DNA of 64,000 nt. Origin: Rhizobium sp. ICMP 5592 (lineage in GTDB: Bacteria > Pseudomonadota > Alphaproteobacteria > Rhizobiales > Rhizobiaceae). The notes beneath the pieces were generated by a model, which searched no databases, was not told the origin of the DNA, and saw nothing but the letters and a program-made list of their open reading frames with translations. The stretch is from the NCBI RefSeq assembly GCF_009498525.1, contig NZ_QSNT01000001.1:186001-250000 (forward strand), given 5' to 3'. This document shows, piece after piece, positions 43,767 through 52,418 of the stretch. Numbering within the stretch: the first letter of the stretch is position 1; each line of letters starts with the position of its first letter. Position numbers and translations under genes: made by a program.

Positions 43767-44916
43767 GAACAGCCTCCAGCAGACCTTGATAGACGGGTAG
43801 GTGCGCGGCGGCGACGCGGCCCCAACTGTGTCGCGCCGCGACCTCATGCCCACGCTTGCCGAGCGCCGCGTGAACGGCGGGCATCAGCGACACGGCCATG
43901 GCATCGGCAATGGACGCGGGCTTGGCCGGATCGCACCAGACGACATCGTCCTCGCCGAGATATTCGTCGAAGGGAGCGATCGACGAGACGACCACAGGCA
44001 CCCCGCTTGCCATGGCTTCGAGAACGACGAGCCCGAAACCCTCCTTTAGGGACGGGAACACCAGCGTACTGGCGAGACGATAGAGCGAGGGCATATCCTC
44101 GTCCGCGACGGTGCCGACCACATGAACGAAATTCGCCTCGTTGCCCATGGCGGCAAGGGCTTGCTGGAAGCGGCCGTGATAGCCGCGATGATCGAGCAGC
44201 GACGCGCCGCCGGCGATGACGAGCTGTGCATCGGCATGCAGGACGCGCACCTGACGGAATGCCTCGAGAATGGCGATCGTGTTCTTGCGCGCCTCGACGC
44301 CGCCGACCGCAAGAAAGATCGGCCCGTCCCGCAATCCGAGCCTCCGGCGCAACGCGTCGATCCTCTCTGCGGACACCTGGGCGAAACGCCCGATGTCGAC
44401 GCCGTTTCCAACATTTGTCGCAAGGATTGAACGGTCATTGCGCAGGGCCTTTTGCCAGGTCGCGCTAACGCAAAAGTGCGCGTCGGCAAGATCGATCGAA
44501 CGATCCTGTAACGCCATAAGGCGCGGATCGGAAAAGCTGTCGATGTGATGCACCGTGCGGGCAAAACGTGAGATCAATCCGCCTGCCTTGAGGGTTGCCA
44601 GCGCATTGCCGGAGATGCCGTCATGGGCATGGTAGACATCGAAGGATCGGGCAGCCGGATTTTCGAAATGCCGCACATAGTCGGCGATCCGCTGCTCGAC
44701 CATATCGGTCATGTCGGATAGTGCGGCCTCGACCGGAACGCAGAGCGTTTTGCAGGACGGCGTACGGAAAAACCCATTGCCTGTCGCATCCGGCGCATGC
44801 AGCACGACTTCGTGGCCAAGACCAGTCAGCGCTTCGGCAAGCGACATCGAATGGACCACGCCGCCGCGCGGATTGGTGGAATGGGTCAGCATGGCGATGC
44901 GCAAGGTCCGGCTCAT
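43759..44916 (-). CDS. Nit1C-associated glycosyltransferase (MSMEG_0565 family, GT4 type)
   Basis: A 385-residue GT-B glycosyltransferase. It begins RIAMLTHSTNPRGGVVHSMS and has the GT4 donor-binding text FPSLKEGFGLVVLEAMASGVPVV, with the EX7E glutamates, near residue 295. It overlaps the AIR-synthase-like gene (ATGA) and nitG by 8 bases. Glycosyltransferases of this kind occur in a subset of Nit1C clusters, suggesting the final product or an intermediate carries a sugar. Acceptor unknown. Confidence 0.85.
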   Translation of the reverse strand: MSRTLRIAMLTHSTNPRGGVVHSMSLAEALTGLGHEVVLHAPDATGNGFFRTPSCKTLCVPVEAALSDMTDMVEQRIADYVRHFENPAARSFDVYHAHDGISGNALATLKAGGLISRFARTVHHIDSFSDPRLMALQDRSIDLADAHFCVSATWQKALRNDRSILATNVGNGVDIGRFAQVSAERIDALRRRLGLRDGPIFLAVGGVEARKNTIAILEAFRQVRVLHADAQLVIAGGASLLDHRGYHGRFQQALAAMGNEANFVHVVGTVADEDMPSLYRLASTLVFPSLKEGFGLVVLEAMASGVPVVVSSIAPFDEYLGEDDVVWCDPAKPASIADAMAVSLMPAVHAALGKRGHEVAARHSWGRVAAAHLPVYQGLLEAVHA

Positions 44917-45890
44917 GCGGGTACTCCCACGCGACCGAGTTGGAGCAACGGTTCAGCCGCGTGATCTCGCACGACGGCGCGTGTGTCCCTGTCGACGATC
45001 GCCACTTCGCTTCCCGCCTTCACCCCGCCAATGGCGGCAGCAACAATGCCGCGCGCGGTGAACCGTTCGATGACGGCATCGGCCTTGTCAGGCGCCACCG
45101 ACACCAGATAGCCATAGCTCGGGAAGGTGACAAGCCAGCGGTCGAGGCTCACGCCCGCCGGCAAGGGAATAGCCTTAACATCGATGTCGATCCCGACCCC
45201 GGAGCATTCCGCCAGCATGATCGCGGTGCCGATAATGCCGCCCTGGCTGATATCCTTGGCCGCCAGCGCCAACCCAGCCCCGGCGATCTCCGGCAGGATT
45301 TCCAAGTCGCCGCGCAGCCGCGCCGCGGGCGCCCCGATGGCCGCCTGGAAATTGTTGAACGGCTCGCGGTAAGCGCCGCGATGGTCGACGGCCGCCACCA
45401 GTACATCACCCGGCTTCGCGTCGAAACTGGTCAGCAGCTTTCCAGCCCGGCCGAGGATGGCAACGGACAGCTGGCTCCGGTCGGTCCTGATATTGGTGTG
45501 GCCACCGACAATCGGCACGCCGTATATACTGGCCGCGGCGCGCATGCCTTCGAGCACGGGTTTTGCGCCCGCTTCTCCATTGGCCCAGACCGCGTCGACG
45601 ACAGCGATCGGCCAACCGCCCATGGCAGCGATATCGGAAATATTGACCATCACGCCGCACCAGCCGGCAAACCAGGGGTCAGTGGCGACAAACTCATTGA
45701 TGAAGCCTTCGATGGCGAACAACAGATAGCCGTCGCCATCGGCGATCGCGGCGCAATCATCGCCAACGGCCACAGGCTGGCCGGCAAGCCCGAGGCTCGA
45801 TGCCGCAAAGCCGATATCTTGCTTGGCTGCTATGCCCGAAGTCGCGGCCAGCCGCGCGGCAAGAGCGGCGATGTCGAGTTCTCCGCTCAT
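44913..45890 (-). CDS. nitF: Nit1C AIR synthase-like ATP-binding protein (Sll0787 family)
   Basis: A 325-residue protein of the PurM/ThiL/SelD superfamily. The N-terminal part has VAVGDDCAAIADGDGYLLFA, the aspartate-rich metal/ATP site, followed by WCGVMVNISDIAAMGG and VGGHTNIRTD; DISQGGIIGTAIMLAE is the second half motif. The ATG at 45890 shares a base with the acetyltransferase stop (TAATG). The superfamily activates carbonyls or phosphorylates substrates with ATP; the reaction here is not known. Confidence 0.88.
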   Translation of the reverse strand: MSGELDIAALAARLAATSGIAAKQDIGFAASSLGLAGQPVAVGDDCAAIADGDGYLLFAIEGFINEFVATDPWFAGWCGVMVNISDIAAMGGWPIAVVDAVWANGEAGAKPVLEGMRAAASIYGVPIVGGHTNIRTDRSQLSVAILGRAGKLLTSFDAKPGDVLVAAVDHRGAYREPFNNFQAAIGAPAARLRGDLEILPEIAGAGLALAAKDISQGGIIGTAIMLAECSGVGIDIDVKAIPLPAGVSLDRWLVTFPSYGYLVSVAPDKADAVIERFTARGIVAAAIGGVKAGSEVAIVDRDTRAVVRDHAAEPLLQLGRVGVPA

Positions 45891-46432
45891 TACGCCGCCC
45901 TCTTCGGCAGCGCGACAAAGCCGGTCTCCGGCGTGCGGCAAGGCGGATAGTAGGAAAGATCGGCCTTCATCCGCAGATGCGGTTTGCCGTGGATTTCGAA
46001 TTCGTCCAGCACCTCCCAGTGCAGCCGGCGAAACAGAAGACCGTTCTGGCTTTGCACATTGGCGAGAAATGTGTGGCAGCCAAAGGCATTGGCGGAGGAA
46101 ACCGCGAGCTTGATCAGCGTCGTGCCCAGCGCGCCGATCGCCCGGAAATCAGAGTGAACGGCGAGCCGCGAACCCCACCAGAGACCGGGTTCCTCCTCAT
46201 GGATGCGGACCGTGCCTACCACGCGGTCGGCCGCGACACCCATCATCGACAGGGCGACGATGGGGATCGCGTACTCGTCGATGCCGTCGCGGTCATCCTC
46301 CTTGAATATCCCCTGCTCTTTGCAGAAAACGTCGCGGCGAAGCGCATGGGCCTCACGGCGCTCCCAGGCCGATGTGGTGAATTTCACCATGTATTCGCTG
46401 GCGTTGAACGCTGAGAACGGTTCGAAAATCAT
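45890..46432 (-). CDS. nitE: Nit1C GNAT-family N-acyltransferase (MSMEG_0567/Sll0786 family)
   Basis: A 180-residue GNAT protein. REAHALRRDVFCKEQGIFKEDDRDG is the substrate-side start (read here only in part as family text), and RLAVHSDFRAIGALGTTLIK supplies the acetyl-CoA pyrophosphate loop in variant form. It overlaps the radical SAM stop (ATGA) and the nitF start by a single base. Probably acylates an amine intermediate. The family assignment rests on both sequence and cluster position. Confidence 0.85.
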   Translation of the reverse strand: MIFEPFSAFNASEYMVKFTTSAWERREAHALRRDVFCKEQGIFKEDDRDGIDEYAIPIVALSMMGVAADRVVGTVRIHEEEPGLWWGSRLAVHSDFRAIGALGTTLIKLAVSSANAFGCHTFLANVQSQNGLLFRRLHWEVLDEFEIHGKPHLRMKADLSYYPPCRTPETGFVALPKRAA

Positions 46433-47535
46433 GGCGTCAACGTCCTCTCATAGGTGGAAAGGGCCGAGCAAGCGCCGCATTTGCCGCAACCGGCCTTGAT
46501 GTCGACGGCCTTCAGACCGCTTGTGACCAGCATCCGAGAGAGAGGGCCGAGGATGGAATGCATGAATTCCGGCTTCGGCGCGGGATGGCTTTCGAGCGGC
46601 GTGCCGGAGATCGGCACGAAGGGCACGACGAAGGGATAAACGCCGATTGCGATCAACTCTTCGCAAATCCCGAGGATCGCGTCGCTCGTGTCGCCGAGCC
46701 CGGCGAGGATATAGGTCGAGACCTGACCGCGTCCGAAAACCTCGACAGCCGCCTTGAAGGAACGCATGTATTTCTCGATCCCGACCTGCGCCTTGCCCGG
46801 CATGATGCGGGCGCGGATCTCGGGGGTCACCACTTCGAGATGCATGCCGAGCGCATCGACGCCGGCATCCTTCATGCGCTGGAACCAGATATCGTCCTCC
46901 GGCGGCTCGCACTGGGCCTGGATCGGCAGGTCGACGGCCGCCTTGATGGCGCGGGCGCTTTCGGCGAGCACGGCAGCGCCGCGATCGTCGCCCCTCGGCG
47001 TTCCGGTCGTCATCACCATATGCTTGACGCCATCCAGCTCGACCGCGGCTTTCGCCACTTCGGCCAGTTGCGCCGGCGTTTTGTGAGCGATCGTCCTTCC
47101 TGCCGCCAGCGACTGGCCGATGGCACAGAATTGACAGGTCTTGGTGCGGCTCTGGTAGCGGATGCAGGTTTGCAGCACGGTTGTCGCCAGCACGTCCTTG
47201 CCGTGCAGGACTGCGATCTGCGAATAGGGAATGCCCTCCGCGGTCGAGCGCTCATAAAACCTTGGGCGGAGCGGAAAGGACACTTCGCCGATGACGGTGC
47301 CATCGCGGCTGATTCGGCTCTTGCCCGTCTCGTCCGGCTTCTCGACCAGATAGGGGCTTTCGAAAGCCGGCGCCGTGTGCACCGGTACCATGACGGTCAT
47401 GCCGTCGATGGTCAGCGCCTTGTGGTCGGACGGTCCCGCTCCGCCGCGCCGGCTTTCCTGGCCGGCCTTGGGATCAACCAGCCGGGCTCCGAAGGACTGC
47501 AATTCGTTGATCAGCGTTTCCGTCGAAAGGCGCAT
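46429..47535 (-). CDS. nitD: Nit1C radical SAM protein (MSMEG_0568 family)
   Basis: A 368-residue radical SAM enzyme. The Fe-S cysteines are Cys124, Cys134 and Cys137 (C-x9-C-x2-C, in [20 protein letters not shown]), spaced unlike the usual C-x3-C-x2-C. A second cysteine group, CGKCGAC, sits at the C-terminus and could hold an extra cluster. Downstream barrel motifs include [12 protein letters not shown] and [10 protein letters not shown]. The ATG at 47535 has GGAG upstream; a start at 47547 lacks one. It overlaps the nitrilase by 62 bases. Confidence 0.88.
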   Translation of the reverse strand: MRLSTETLINELQSFGARLVDPKAGQESRRGGAGPSDHKALTIDGMTVMVPVHTAPAFESPYLVEKPDETGKSRISRDGTVIGEVSFPLRPRFYERSTAEGIPYSQIAVLHGKDVLATTVLQTCIRYQSRTKTCQFCAIGQSLAAGRTIAHKTPAQLAEVAKAAVELDGVKHMVMTTGTPRGDDRGAAVLAESARAIKAAVDLPIQAQCEPPEDDIWFQRMKDAGVDALGMHLEVVTPEIRARIMPGKAQVGIEKYMRSFKAAVEVFGRGQVSTYILAGLGDTSDAILGICEELIAIGVYPFVVPFVPISGTPLESHPAPKPEFMHSILGPLSRMLVTSGLKAVDIKAGCGKCGACSALSTYERTLTP

Positions 47536-48526
47536 CCTGTTCTCCATCGCTCATGTCGGTTGTCAATGTTTCGCCGGAAAAGGCGGCGGGTATGGTCGAT
47601 GTCCTCATCGGCGCGGCCGGCCGCGCATCCATGACGAGGTGCAGCAACTCGGGCCGGGCATAATGGCCGACCGAATCCATCATGCGCTTGCGCTTGAGAA
47701 TGAGGCTCATGTCGAGATCGGCGACGAGGATGCCCTCGCCTTCGGTGAGCGGCGGCACGAGATGCTTGCCTTCGGGGGAAATGATCGCTGTCATGCAGCC
47801 GCCCCGCAGCGCCTTTTGCAGGCCCGTATCCGGTGTAATCGAGACGATCTGATCATCCGTCAGCCATCCCGTGGCATTGACGACGAAGCAGCCGCTTTCC
47901 AGCGCGTGATGGCGGATCGTCACCTCCATCTGATCGGCAAAGATCGGCCCGACCATGGAGCCCGGAAACTGGGCAATGTGGATTTCCTCGTGCTGCGCCA
48001 TCAGCGCATAGCGGGCAAGCGGATTGTAATGTTCCCAGCAGGCCAGCGCGCCGATGCGCCCAATGGTGCTGTCGACGACTTTCAGGCCCGAGGCATCGCC
48101 CTGGCCCCAGATCATCCGCTCGTGGAAGGTCGGGGTGATCTTGCGCCGCTTCAGGATCAGACCGCCATCGGCATCGAAAAGCAGTTGCGTATTGTAGAGC
48201 GTGCCATGGTCGCGCTCGTTGACGCCGAGCGCCACGACGATGCCATGTTCGCGGGCTGCGGCCGCTACGCTTCTTGTGGTGGCACTCGGCACCACAACCG
48301 CCTCTTCGTAGAGCCGCAGGTGCTCTTTGCCTGACAACACGGGCGGCAACACGAACGAGAAATAAGGATACCACGGCACAAAGGTCTCGGGAAAAACCAC
48401 GAGTTCCGCGCCTTTGGCGGATGCCTGGGCGATCGCCTCGATCACGCGTGCCACTGTCTTTTCTCGCGATGTCAGATCCGGCGCAATCTGGACGGCTGCG
48501 ACCCGGACGGTCGACTTTTTCTGCAT
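47474..48526 (-). CDS. nitC: Nit1C nitrilase
   Basis: A 350-residue carbon-nitrogen hydrolase. The catalytic triad is visible: Glu47 in [14 protein letters not shown], Lys129 in [12 protein letters not shown] and Cys163 in [28 protein letters not shown] is the nitrilase, rather than amidase, form. AAGGAG precedes the ATG at 48526. In Nit1C clusters the nitrilase is needed for growth on cyanide as nitrogen source in some Pseudomonas, probably acting on an organic nitrile formed from cyanide. The last about 40 residues extend into the radical SAM gene and are unusual in composition. Confidence 0.92.
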   Translation of the reverse strand: MQKKSTVRVAAVQIAPDLTSREKTVARVIEAIAQASAKGAELVVFPETFVPWYPYFSFVLPPVLSGKEHLRLYEEAVVVPSATTRSVAAAAREHGIVVALGVNERDHGTLYNTQLLFDADGGLILKRRKITPTFHERMIWGQGDASGLKVVDSTIGRIGALACWEHYNPLARYALMAQHEEIHIAQFPGSMVGPIFADQMEVTIRHHALESGCFVVNATGWLTDDQIVSITPDTGLQKALRGGCMTAIISPEGKHLVPPLTEGEGILVADLDMSLILKRKRMMDSVGHYARPELLHLVMDARPAAPMRTSTIPAAFSGETLTTDMSDGEQDAPFDGNADQRIAVLRSPAG

Positions 48527-48585
48527 GGCGAACTCCTTTGCGCATGTTTGACGGGAGGCGGCACTTGCGCCGCCTCCCTGCCCGG

Positions 48586-49068
48586 TCAGAGCGTCCACGT
48601 ATCGAGGATGAAGGCGCCATCACGGCGGTGGATGAGGATCAGATCAAGCACGTCGAGCGGGCTGATCGGGGTGATCCCCGGGATGAGCGCTTGCTCGCCA
48701 TGGCCATAGAGCGCCTGAAGCGCGAAACGGCAGGCATAGACCTTCCCGCCCTCCTCCATGAAACCCTTGATCTGGTTGTTGAAATTGAGATGGCCCGGAA
48801 AGGCTTCGCTGCCGAGTTTGGGGAACCCGCGCTGCACGCCGAGCGTCACGCCCGGACCGTAGAGCAGCACGGCTGTTTCGAAGCCCTTGCGCTTCAGCCG
48901 TTTGGCCTGCAGCAGGTTGACGAGGCCGATCGATCCCTCGAAGGCAACCGTGTGAAAGGTGATGAGGGCCTTGTCGCCGGCCTTGGCCTGGACGTCCTCA
49001 AAGACTTTTTCCTCATAATCAACGAAGAAATCGCCATCGGCATGGGCTGGTGTTGTCACTGCGGGCAT
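48586..49068 (-). CDS. nitB: Nit1C protein of unknown function (MSMEG_0572/Sll0783 family)
   Basis: A 160-residue soluble protein with [23 protein letters not shown] and [14 protein letters not shown], matching the conserved first gene of Nit1C clusters (a DsrE-like alpha/beta fold may be suspected). The ATG at 49068 has AGGAG eight bases upstream; longer starts lie in the promoter region. It is 59 bases before nitC. Its expression is presumably set by the repeats at 49175-49196. Confidence 0.88.
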   Translation of the reverse strand: MPAVTTPAHADGDFFVDYEEKVFEDVQAKAGDKALITFHTVAFEGSIGLVNLLQAKRLKRKGFETAVLLYGPGVTLGVQRGFPKLGSEAFPGHLNFNNQIKGFMEEGGKVYACRFALQALYGHGEQALIPGITPISPLDVLDLILIHRRDGAFILDTWTL

Positions 49069-49174
49069 TGCTGGCTCCTGTTTTTGTCCCGATTTCGGTG
49101 TGGGGTACAAACAGGATGTTGCAATCACCATGCCAAGTTGATGCTGCACAAATTACAGTCAAAATCTCCATTGA

Positions 49175-49196
49175 TTCATTCAATAATGCATTCAAT
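49175..49196 (-). promoter_or_regulatory. Tandem direct repeats, candidate MocR operator 1 (Nit1C side)
   Basis: On the minus strand ATTGAATGCA (49196-49187) is followed 12 bases on by ATTGAATGAA (49184-49175). The site lies 107 bases before the nitB ATG. MocR-type regulators commonly bind two direct repeats on one face of the helix. Confidence 0.65.
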
Positions 49197-49274
49197 TTTC
49201 AAATCGTAGCTCGAGTCAGCATAACGAGCAGGCAATTGCCCGGGCAAAAATCATGCAACATTGCACGATATGAA

Positions 49275-49295
49275 AGCATTCAATATGCATTCAAT
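49275..49295 (-). promoter_or_regulatory. Tandem direct repeats, candidate MocR operator 2 (shared intergenic)
   Basis: On the minus strand ATTGAATGCA (49295-49286) is followed 11 bases on by ATTGAATGCT (49284-49275). It lies between the Nit1C and MocR genes and may serve autoregulation or cooperate with the site at 49175-49196. Confidence 0.65.
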
Positions 49296-49361
49296 TTAAC
49301 GGAGTCTGGTCATTTTTATGCTGACAAACCTCAAGATCCGCATGGCGCGGAGAAATTGCTG

Positions 49362-49390
49362 ATGACAACGAAAATACGCAACAATATACA
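49362..49390 (+). promoter_or_regulatory. Candidate promoter of the MocR gene
   Basis: ATGACA (49362-49367) and TATACA (49385-49390) are spaced 17 bases apart, 34 bases upstream of the MocR ATG. The -35 matches the consensus at five of six positions, the -10 at four. Confidence 0.35.
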
Positions 49391-49423
49391 GTCAATATAA
49401 AAAGAGCATGGATTCGAAGCGCA

Positions 49424-50827
49424 ATGAGAGACTGGCTTCCCGACCTGAGCCTGAGCAGTGGCCCACGCTATGCGGCGATCGCGGATATCATCGAAATGGA
49501 CCTGAAAAGCGGGCGGCTGGTCATCGGCGACAGGTTGCCGCCGCAACGCGAGTTGGCCAAGCGCCTCTCCATCGATTTCACCACGGTCGCCCGTGGTTAT
49601 ATCGAAGCCAGAAAGCGTGGACTGGTGGATACGCAAGTGGGCCGCGGCACATTCGTCACCGGCGGCCAGGACAAGGACCGGCGCGGCTTCACCTCGGCCT
49701 TGGCGCCCGATCCACGCCGGACATCGATTGTCGATTTCTCGATGAACATGCCGCCGGAGACCGACGATCCCGAGCTGATTGCCCGTATGCAGGAGGGACT
49801 TTCCGCCGTTGCCGCCAACATGATCCCGCTGCTGCGCTATCAGGGCTTTGGCGGCTCCAGCATGGACAAGGATGCCGCCGCCGCTTGGCTGAGCCGGCGC
49901 GGCCTCGTGCCATCACAGGAGCGGATCTTCGTTACGCCGGGCGCTCATCCCGCCTTACTTGCCATCCTTGGAACATTGGCCAAGCCCGGCGAAACAATTC
50001 TGTCCGAGAACATCACCTACCCCGGCATACGCTCGATATCGGCTCAATTGCGGCTCAATCTATCGGGCCTGCCAATGGACGCGCACGGCATCCTGCCCGA
50101 TGCCCTGGCTGACGCCTGCCGACGGCTTGGACCAAAGGCGCTCTATCTCAACCCGACCCTGCAGAATCCGACGACAGTCACAATTCCCGAAAAGCGGCGC
50201 GAGGAAATCTGCGCCATAGCCCGCAAGTATCATGTGCCGATCGTCGAGGATGACGCCTATGGCTTTATTCCGCTGCACGCGCCGCCGCCGCTGGCGACAA
50301 TGGCGCCGGACCTCACCTGGCATATCGGCGGATTGGCAAAATGCATCGGCGCAGGGTTGCGCCTGGCCTATGTCGTGGCACCCGACACCAAAGCCGCCTG
50401 GCCATTCGCAAGCGCCATGCGCGCCAACAATGTCATGGCCTCACCGCTGATGGCGGCACTTGCGACACGCTGGATCGACGACGGCACCGCAGACACAATC
50501 CTGCGCTTCATTCGTACGGAAGCCGCCGCCCGGCAGACCCTCGTCGCGTCCCTCCTGCCCCCCGGCAGTTTCGAGGCCGATCCGTTGAGCTTCAACATAT
50601 GGCTGCCGCTGACCAATGGATGGACTCGCTCCACGTTCGGCAGCCACATGAACGCCGCCGGCCTCGGTGTCGTTGCCAGCGACGCATTCACGGTCGAAGG
50701 CCCGGCCCCGGAAGCCGTCCGCATCTGCCTCGGCGGCCCGATCGGCCGCGAAAAGCTGCGCAGTGCCATCGAATTCATGGCACATGCGCTTGAAGGGCCG
50801 CCCGAGATGACGGGATCGTTTTTCTAG
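49424..50827 (+). CDS. MocR-type regulator (GntR winged helix fused to a class I aminotransferase domain)
   Basis: A 467-residue regulator. An N-terminal GntR winged helix (DLKSGRLVIGDRLPPQRELA, then LSIDFTTVARGYIEARKRGL) is joined by a short linker to an aminotransferase-fold domain (from about residue 100) with the PLP lysine, Lys306, in GGLAKCIGAGLRLAY, and YLNPTLQNPTTVT and VPIVEDDAYG as cofactor contacts. It is divergent from nitB and upstream of the DUF983 gene. The repeats at 49175-49196, 49275-49295 and 50931-50962 are its probable targets. Confidence 0.92.
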   Translation: MRDWLPDLSLSSGPRYAAIADIIEMDLKSGRLVIGDRLPPQRELAKRLSIDFTTVARGYIEARKRGLVDTQVGRGTFVTGGQDKDRRGFTSALAPDPRRTSIVDFSMNMPPETDDPELIARMQEGLSAVAANMIPLLRYQGFGGSSMDKDAAAAWLSRRGLVPSQERIFVTPGAHPALLAILGTLAKPGETILSENITYPGIRSISAQLRLNLSGLPMDAHGILPDALADACRRLGPKALYLNPTLQNPTTVTIPEKRREEICAIARKYHVPIVEDDAYGFIPLHAPPPLATMAPDLTWHIGGLAKCIGAGLRLAYVVAPDTKAAWPFASAMRANNVMASPLMAALATRWIDDGTADTILRFIRTEAAARQTLVASLLPPGSFEADPLSFNIWLPLTNGWTRSTFGSHMNAAGLGVVASDAFTVEGPAPEAVRICLGGPIGREKLRSAIEFMAHALEGPPEMTGSFF

Positions 50828-50930
50828 CCCGCCCACACACCCGATTTCGAAAGCGAATTGCGCCGCCCCTGTTGGCGGCCGGATGCGTCATTATGTCGAG
50901 TAGACATTCACTCCGTTAAGGCGCACCTAT

Positions 50931-50962
50931 ATTGAATGCAATCAATAATGACATTGAATGCA
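50931..50962 (+). promoter_or_regulatory. Direct repeats, candidate MocR operator 3 (DUF983 gene)
   Basis: ATTGAATGCA occurs twice, at 50931-50940 and 50953-50962, 22 bases apart (two helical turns). The second copy is 24 bases before the DUF983 ATG. The same decamer occurs in the Nit1C promoter region, so the gene is probably in the same regulon. Confidence 0.65.
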
Positions 50963-50986
50963 TTCATTTCAACAGGAGTTATCGAG

Positions 50987-51370
50987 ATGTCCGCCGACCT
51001 GGAATGGCCGCCGCTTTCACCCTTGCAGACCGGGTTGCGTGGGCGCTGCCCCCGTTGCGGCCAGGGTCATCTGTTCAACGGATTTCTGACCATCGCGAGG
51101 GAATGCGAGGTCTGCGGGCTGGATTATTCCTTCGCCGATCCCGCCGATGGGCCGGCCTTCTTCGTCATCTGTTTTGCCTGTGTGCCGAGCGTGTTTCTCG
51201 CCGTCTGGCTCGAGGTCCAGTACAGCGCGCCGATCTGGGTGCATGCCCTGGTGACTTTACCTTTCATGCTCGCGACATGTATTCCGCCCCTGAGACCGCT
51301 CAAAGGCTGGCTCGTGGCCAGCCAGTTCTTCTACAAGGCCGAGGAGGGCCGGGTCGTCAGATCTCAATAG
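50987..51370 (+). CDS. DUF983 membrane protein
   Basis: A 127-residue protein. The cytoplasmic N-terminus has a zinc-ribbon-like CPRCGQGHLF and CEVCGLDY, followed by two membrane spans (PAFFVICFACVPSVFLAVWL and PIWVHALVTLPFMLAT). The ATG at 50987 has AGGAG eight bases upstream. DUF983 genes often lie near cytochrome c oxidase assembly genes. Its regulation with a cyanide-linked cluster suggests a role in respiration when cyanide is present, which is inference only. Confidence 0.85.
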   Translation: MSADLEWPPLSPLQTGLRGRCPRCGQGHLFNGFLTIARECEVCGLDYSFADPADGPAFFVICFACVPSVFLAVWLEVQYSAPIWVHALVTLPFMLATCIPPLRPLKGWLVASQFFYKAEEGRVVRSQ

Positions 51371-51443
51371 ATGCCAAGCAGGAATAGCATTGGCATCATC
51401 CGCCGATGGCACCAGCACTCCATGAGCATCGAGAAGGCTGGGC

Positions 51444-52223
51444 TCAAACCGTTGCCAGCATCCCGCCATCCACATGGTAGGCCGAACCGACACTATAGGA
51501 TGCGCGGGGAGAGCAGATGAAGACGCAGAAGTCCGCGAGCTCTTCGACCGAGCCGAAACGACGGATATCCGCGTGTTCGTCCGCAACGCTCTGCAGATAG
51601 CCCTCCCAGCCGTCTCCTGCCAGCTCCCGAGCCGTCTTCTCCCAGTCGGGCGTACGGATAAGGCCGGGATTGACGACATTCACGCGGATATTGCGCTTGA
51701 TCATCTCGACCGACAGGCACTTGCCGAACATCAGAAGTGCTGCTTTCGTGACGTTGTAAATCGGCTCGTACCAGAGCGGCTGCACCGCGCAGATGGATGC
51801 GTTCATGAGCATCGCGCCGCCGCCCTTGGCTTCCATTTGGTCGGCAAGTGCCCTGCTCAGGCGTACCGCCGCCATAAGGTGCAAATCCCAATAGGACTGC
51901 CACTTCTCGTCAGGCGCATTTGCAACGGTCTCGTTCGAGCCGGTGCCGGCGTTCGAAACGAAGATGTCCGCGCCACCAAGCTTTGCCGCAGCATCCACGA
52001 TCGCCTGGCAACCCTCAGCCGAGGACACATCGGAAGCGACGGCGCGGGCCGTGACGCCGAATTCGCTTGCGATGCTTGCCGCAGCCGCTTCGACCTCGGC
52101 GGCCGTGCGCGCCGTGATCACGACATGACAACCCTCGCGCGCGAAAGCCCTGGCGATCCCAAGGCCAATGCCCTTGGAACCACCGGTGATGACTGCAACT
52201 TTATCCTTGAGATGAAGGTCCAT
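51444..52223 (-). CDS. Short-chain dehydrogenase/reductase
   Basis: A 259-residue SDR with TGGSKGIGLGIA, the SNAGTG motif in place of the usual NNAG, a catalytic serine in MNASICA and the YNVTKAA pair. GGGAGAG precedes the ATG. It lies convergent to the DUF983 gene and 195 bases after the LacI gene, on the same strand, so it may be part of the sugar-use region. Substrate unknown; it is not needed for any step obvious here. Confidence 0.88.
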   Translation of the reverse strand: MDLHLKDKVAVITGGSKGIGLGIARAFAREGCHVVITARTAAEVEAAAASIASEFGVTARAVASDVSSAEGCQAIVDAAAKLGGADIFVSNAGTGSNETVANAPDEKWQSYWDLHLMAAVRLSRALADQMEAKGGGAMLMNASICAVQPLWYEPIYNVTKAALLMFGKCLSVEMIKRNIRVNVVNPGLIRTPDWEKTARELAGDGWEGYLQSVADEHADIRRFGSVEELADFCVFICSPRASYSVGSAYHVDGGMLATV

Positions 52224-52418
52224 TTACTCTCCCACTTTCCAGCAACGGCGCTACGGTATTTGATACCGCGCAATCGAAATTCCGAGAGGCAAGGAGATCG
52301 CCATGGCGACGAAATGCCCTACCGTGCCCATTCTGCCATAAGGAGCCGCTCCGCCAATCTCTTTTTTCCGCCGTCTACCTCGTGAGCCTCATTAGCCGGC
52401 TAGGAAGGCGACATCCCT

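Noticed and set aside
51370..51397. GATGCCAA/TTGGCATC hairpin directly after the DUF983 stop as a terminator
   Set aside because: It is a perfect 8-bp stem but lacks a T-run on either strand, so I could not support it as a terminator.
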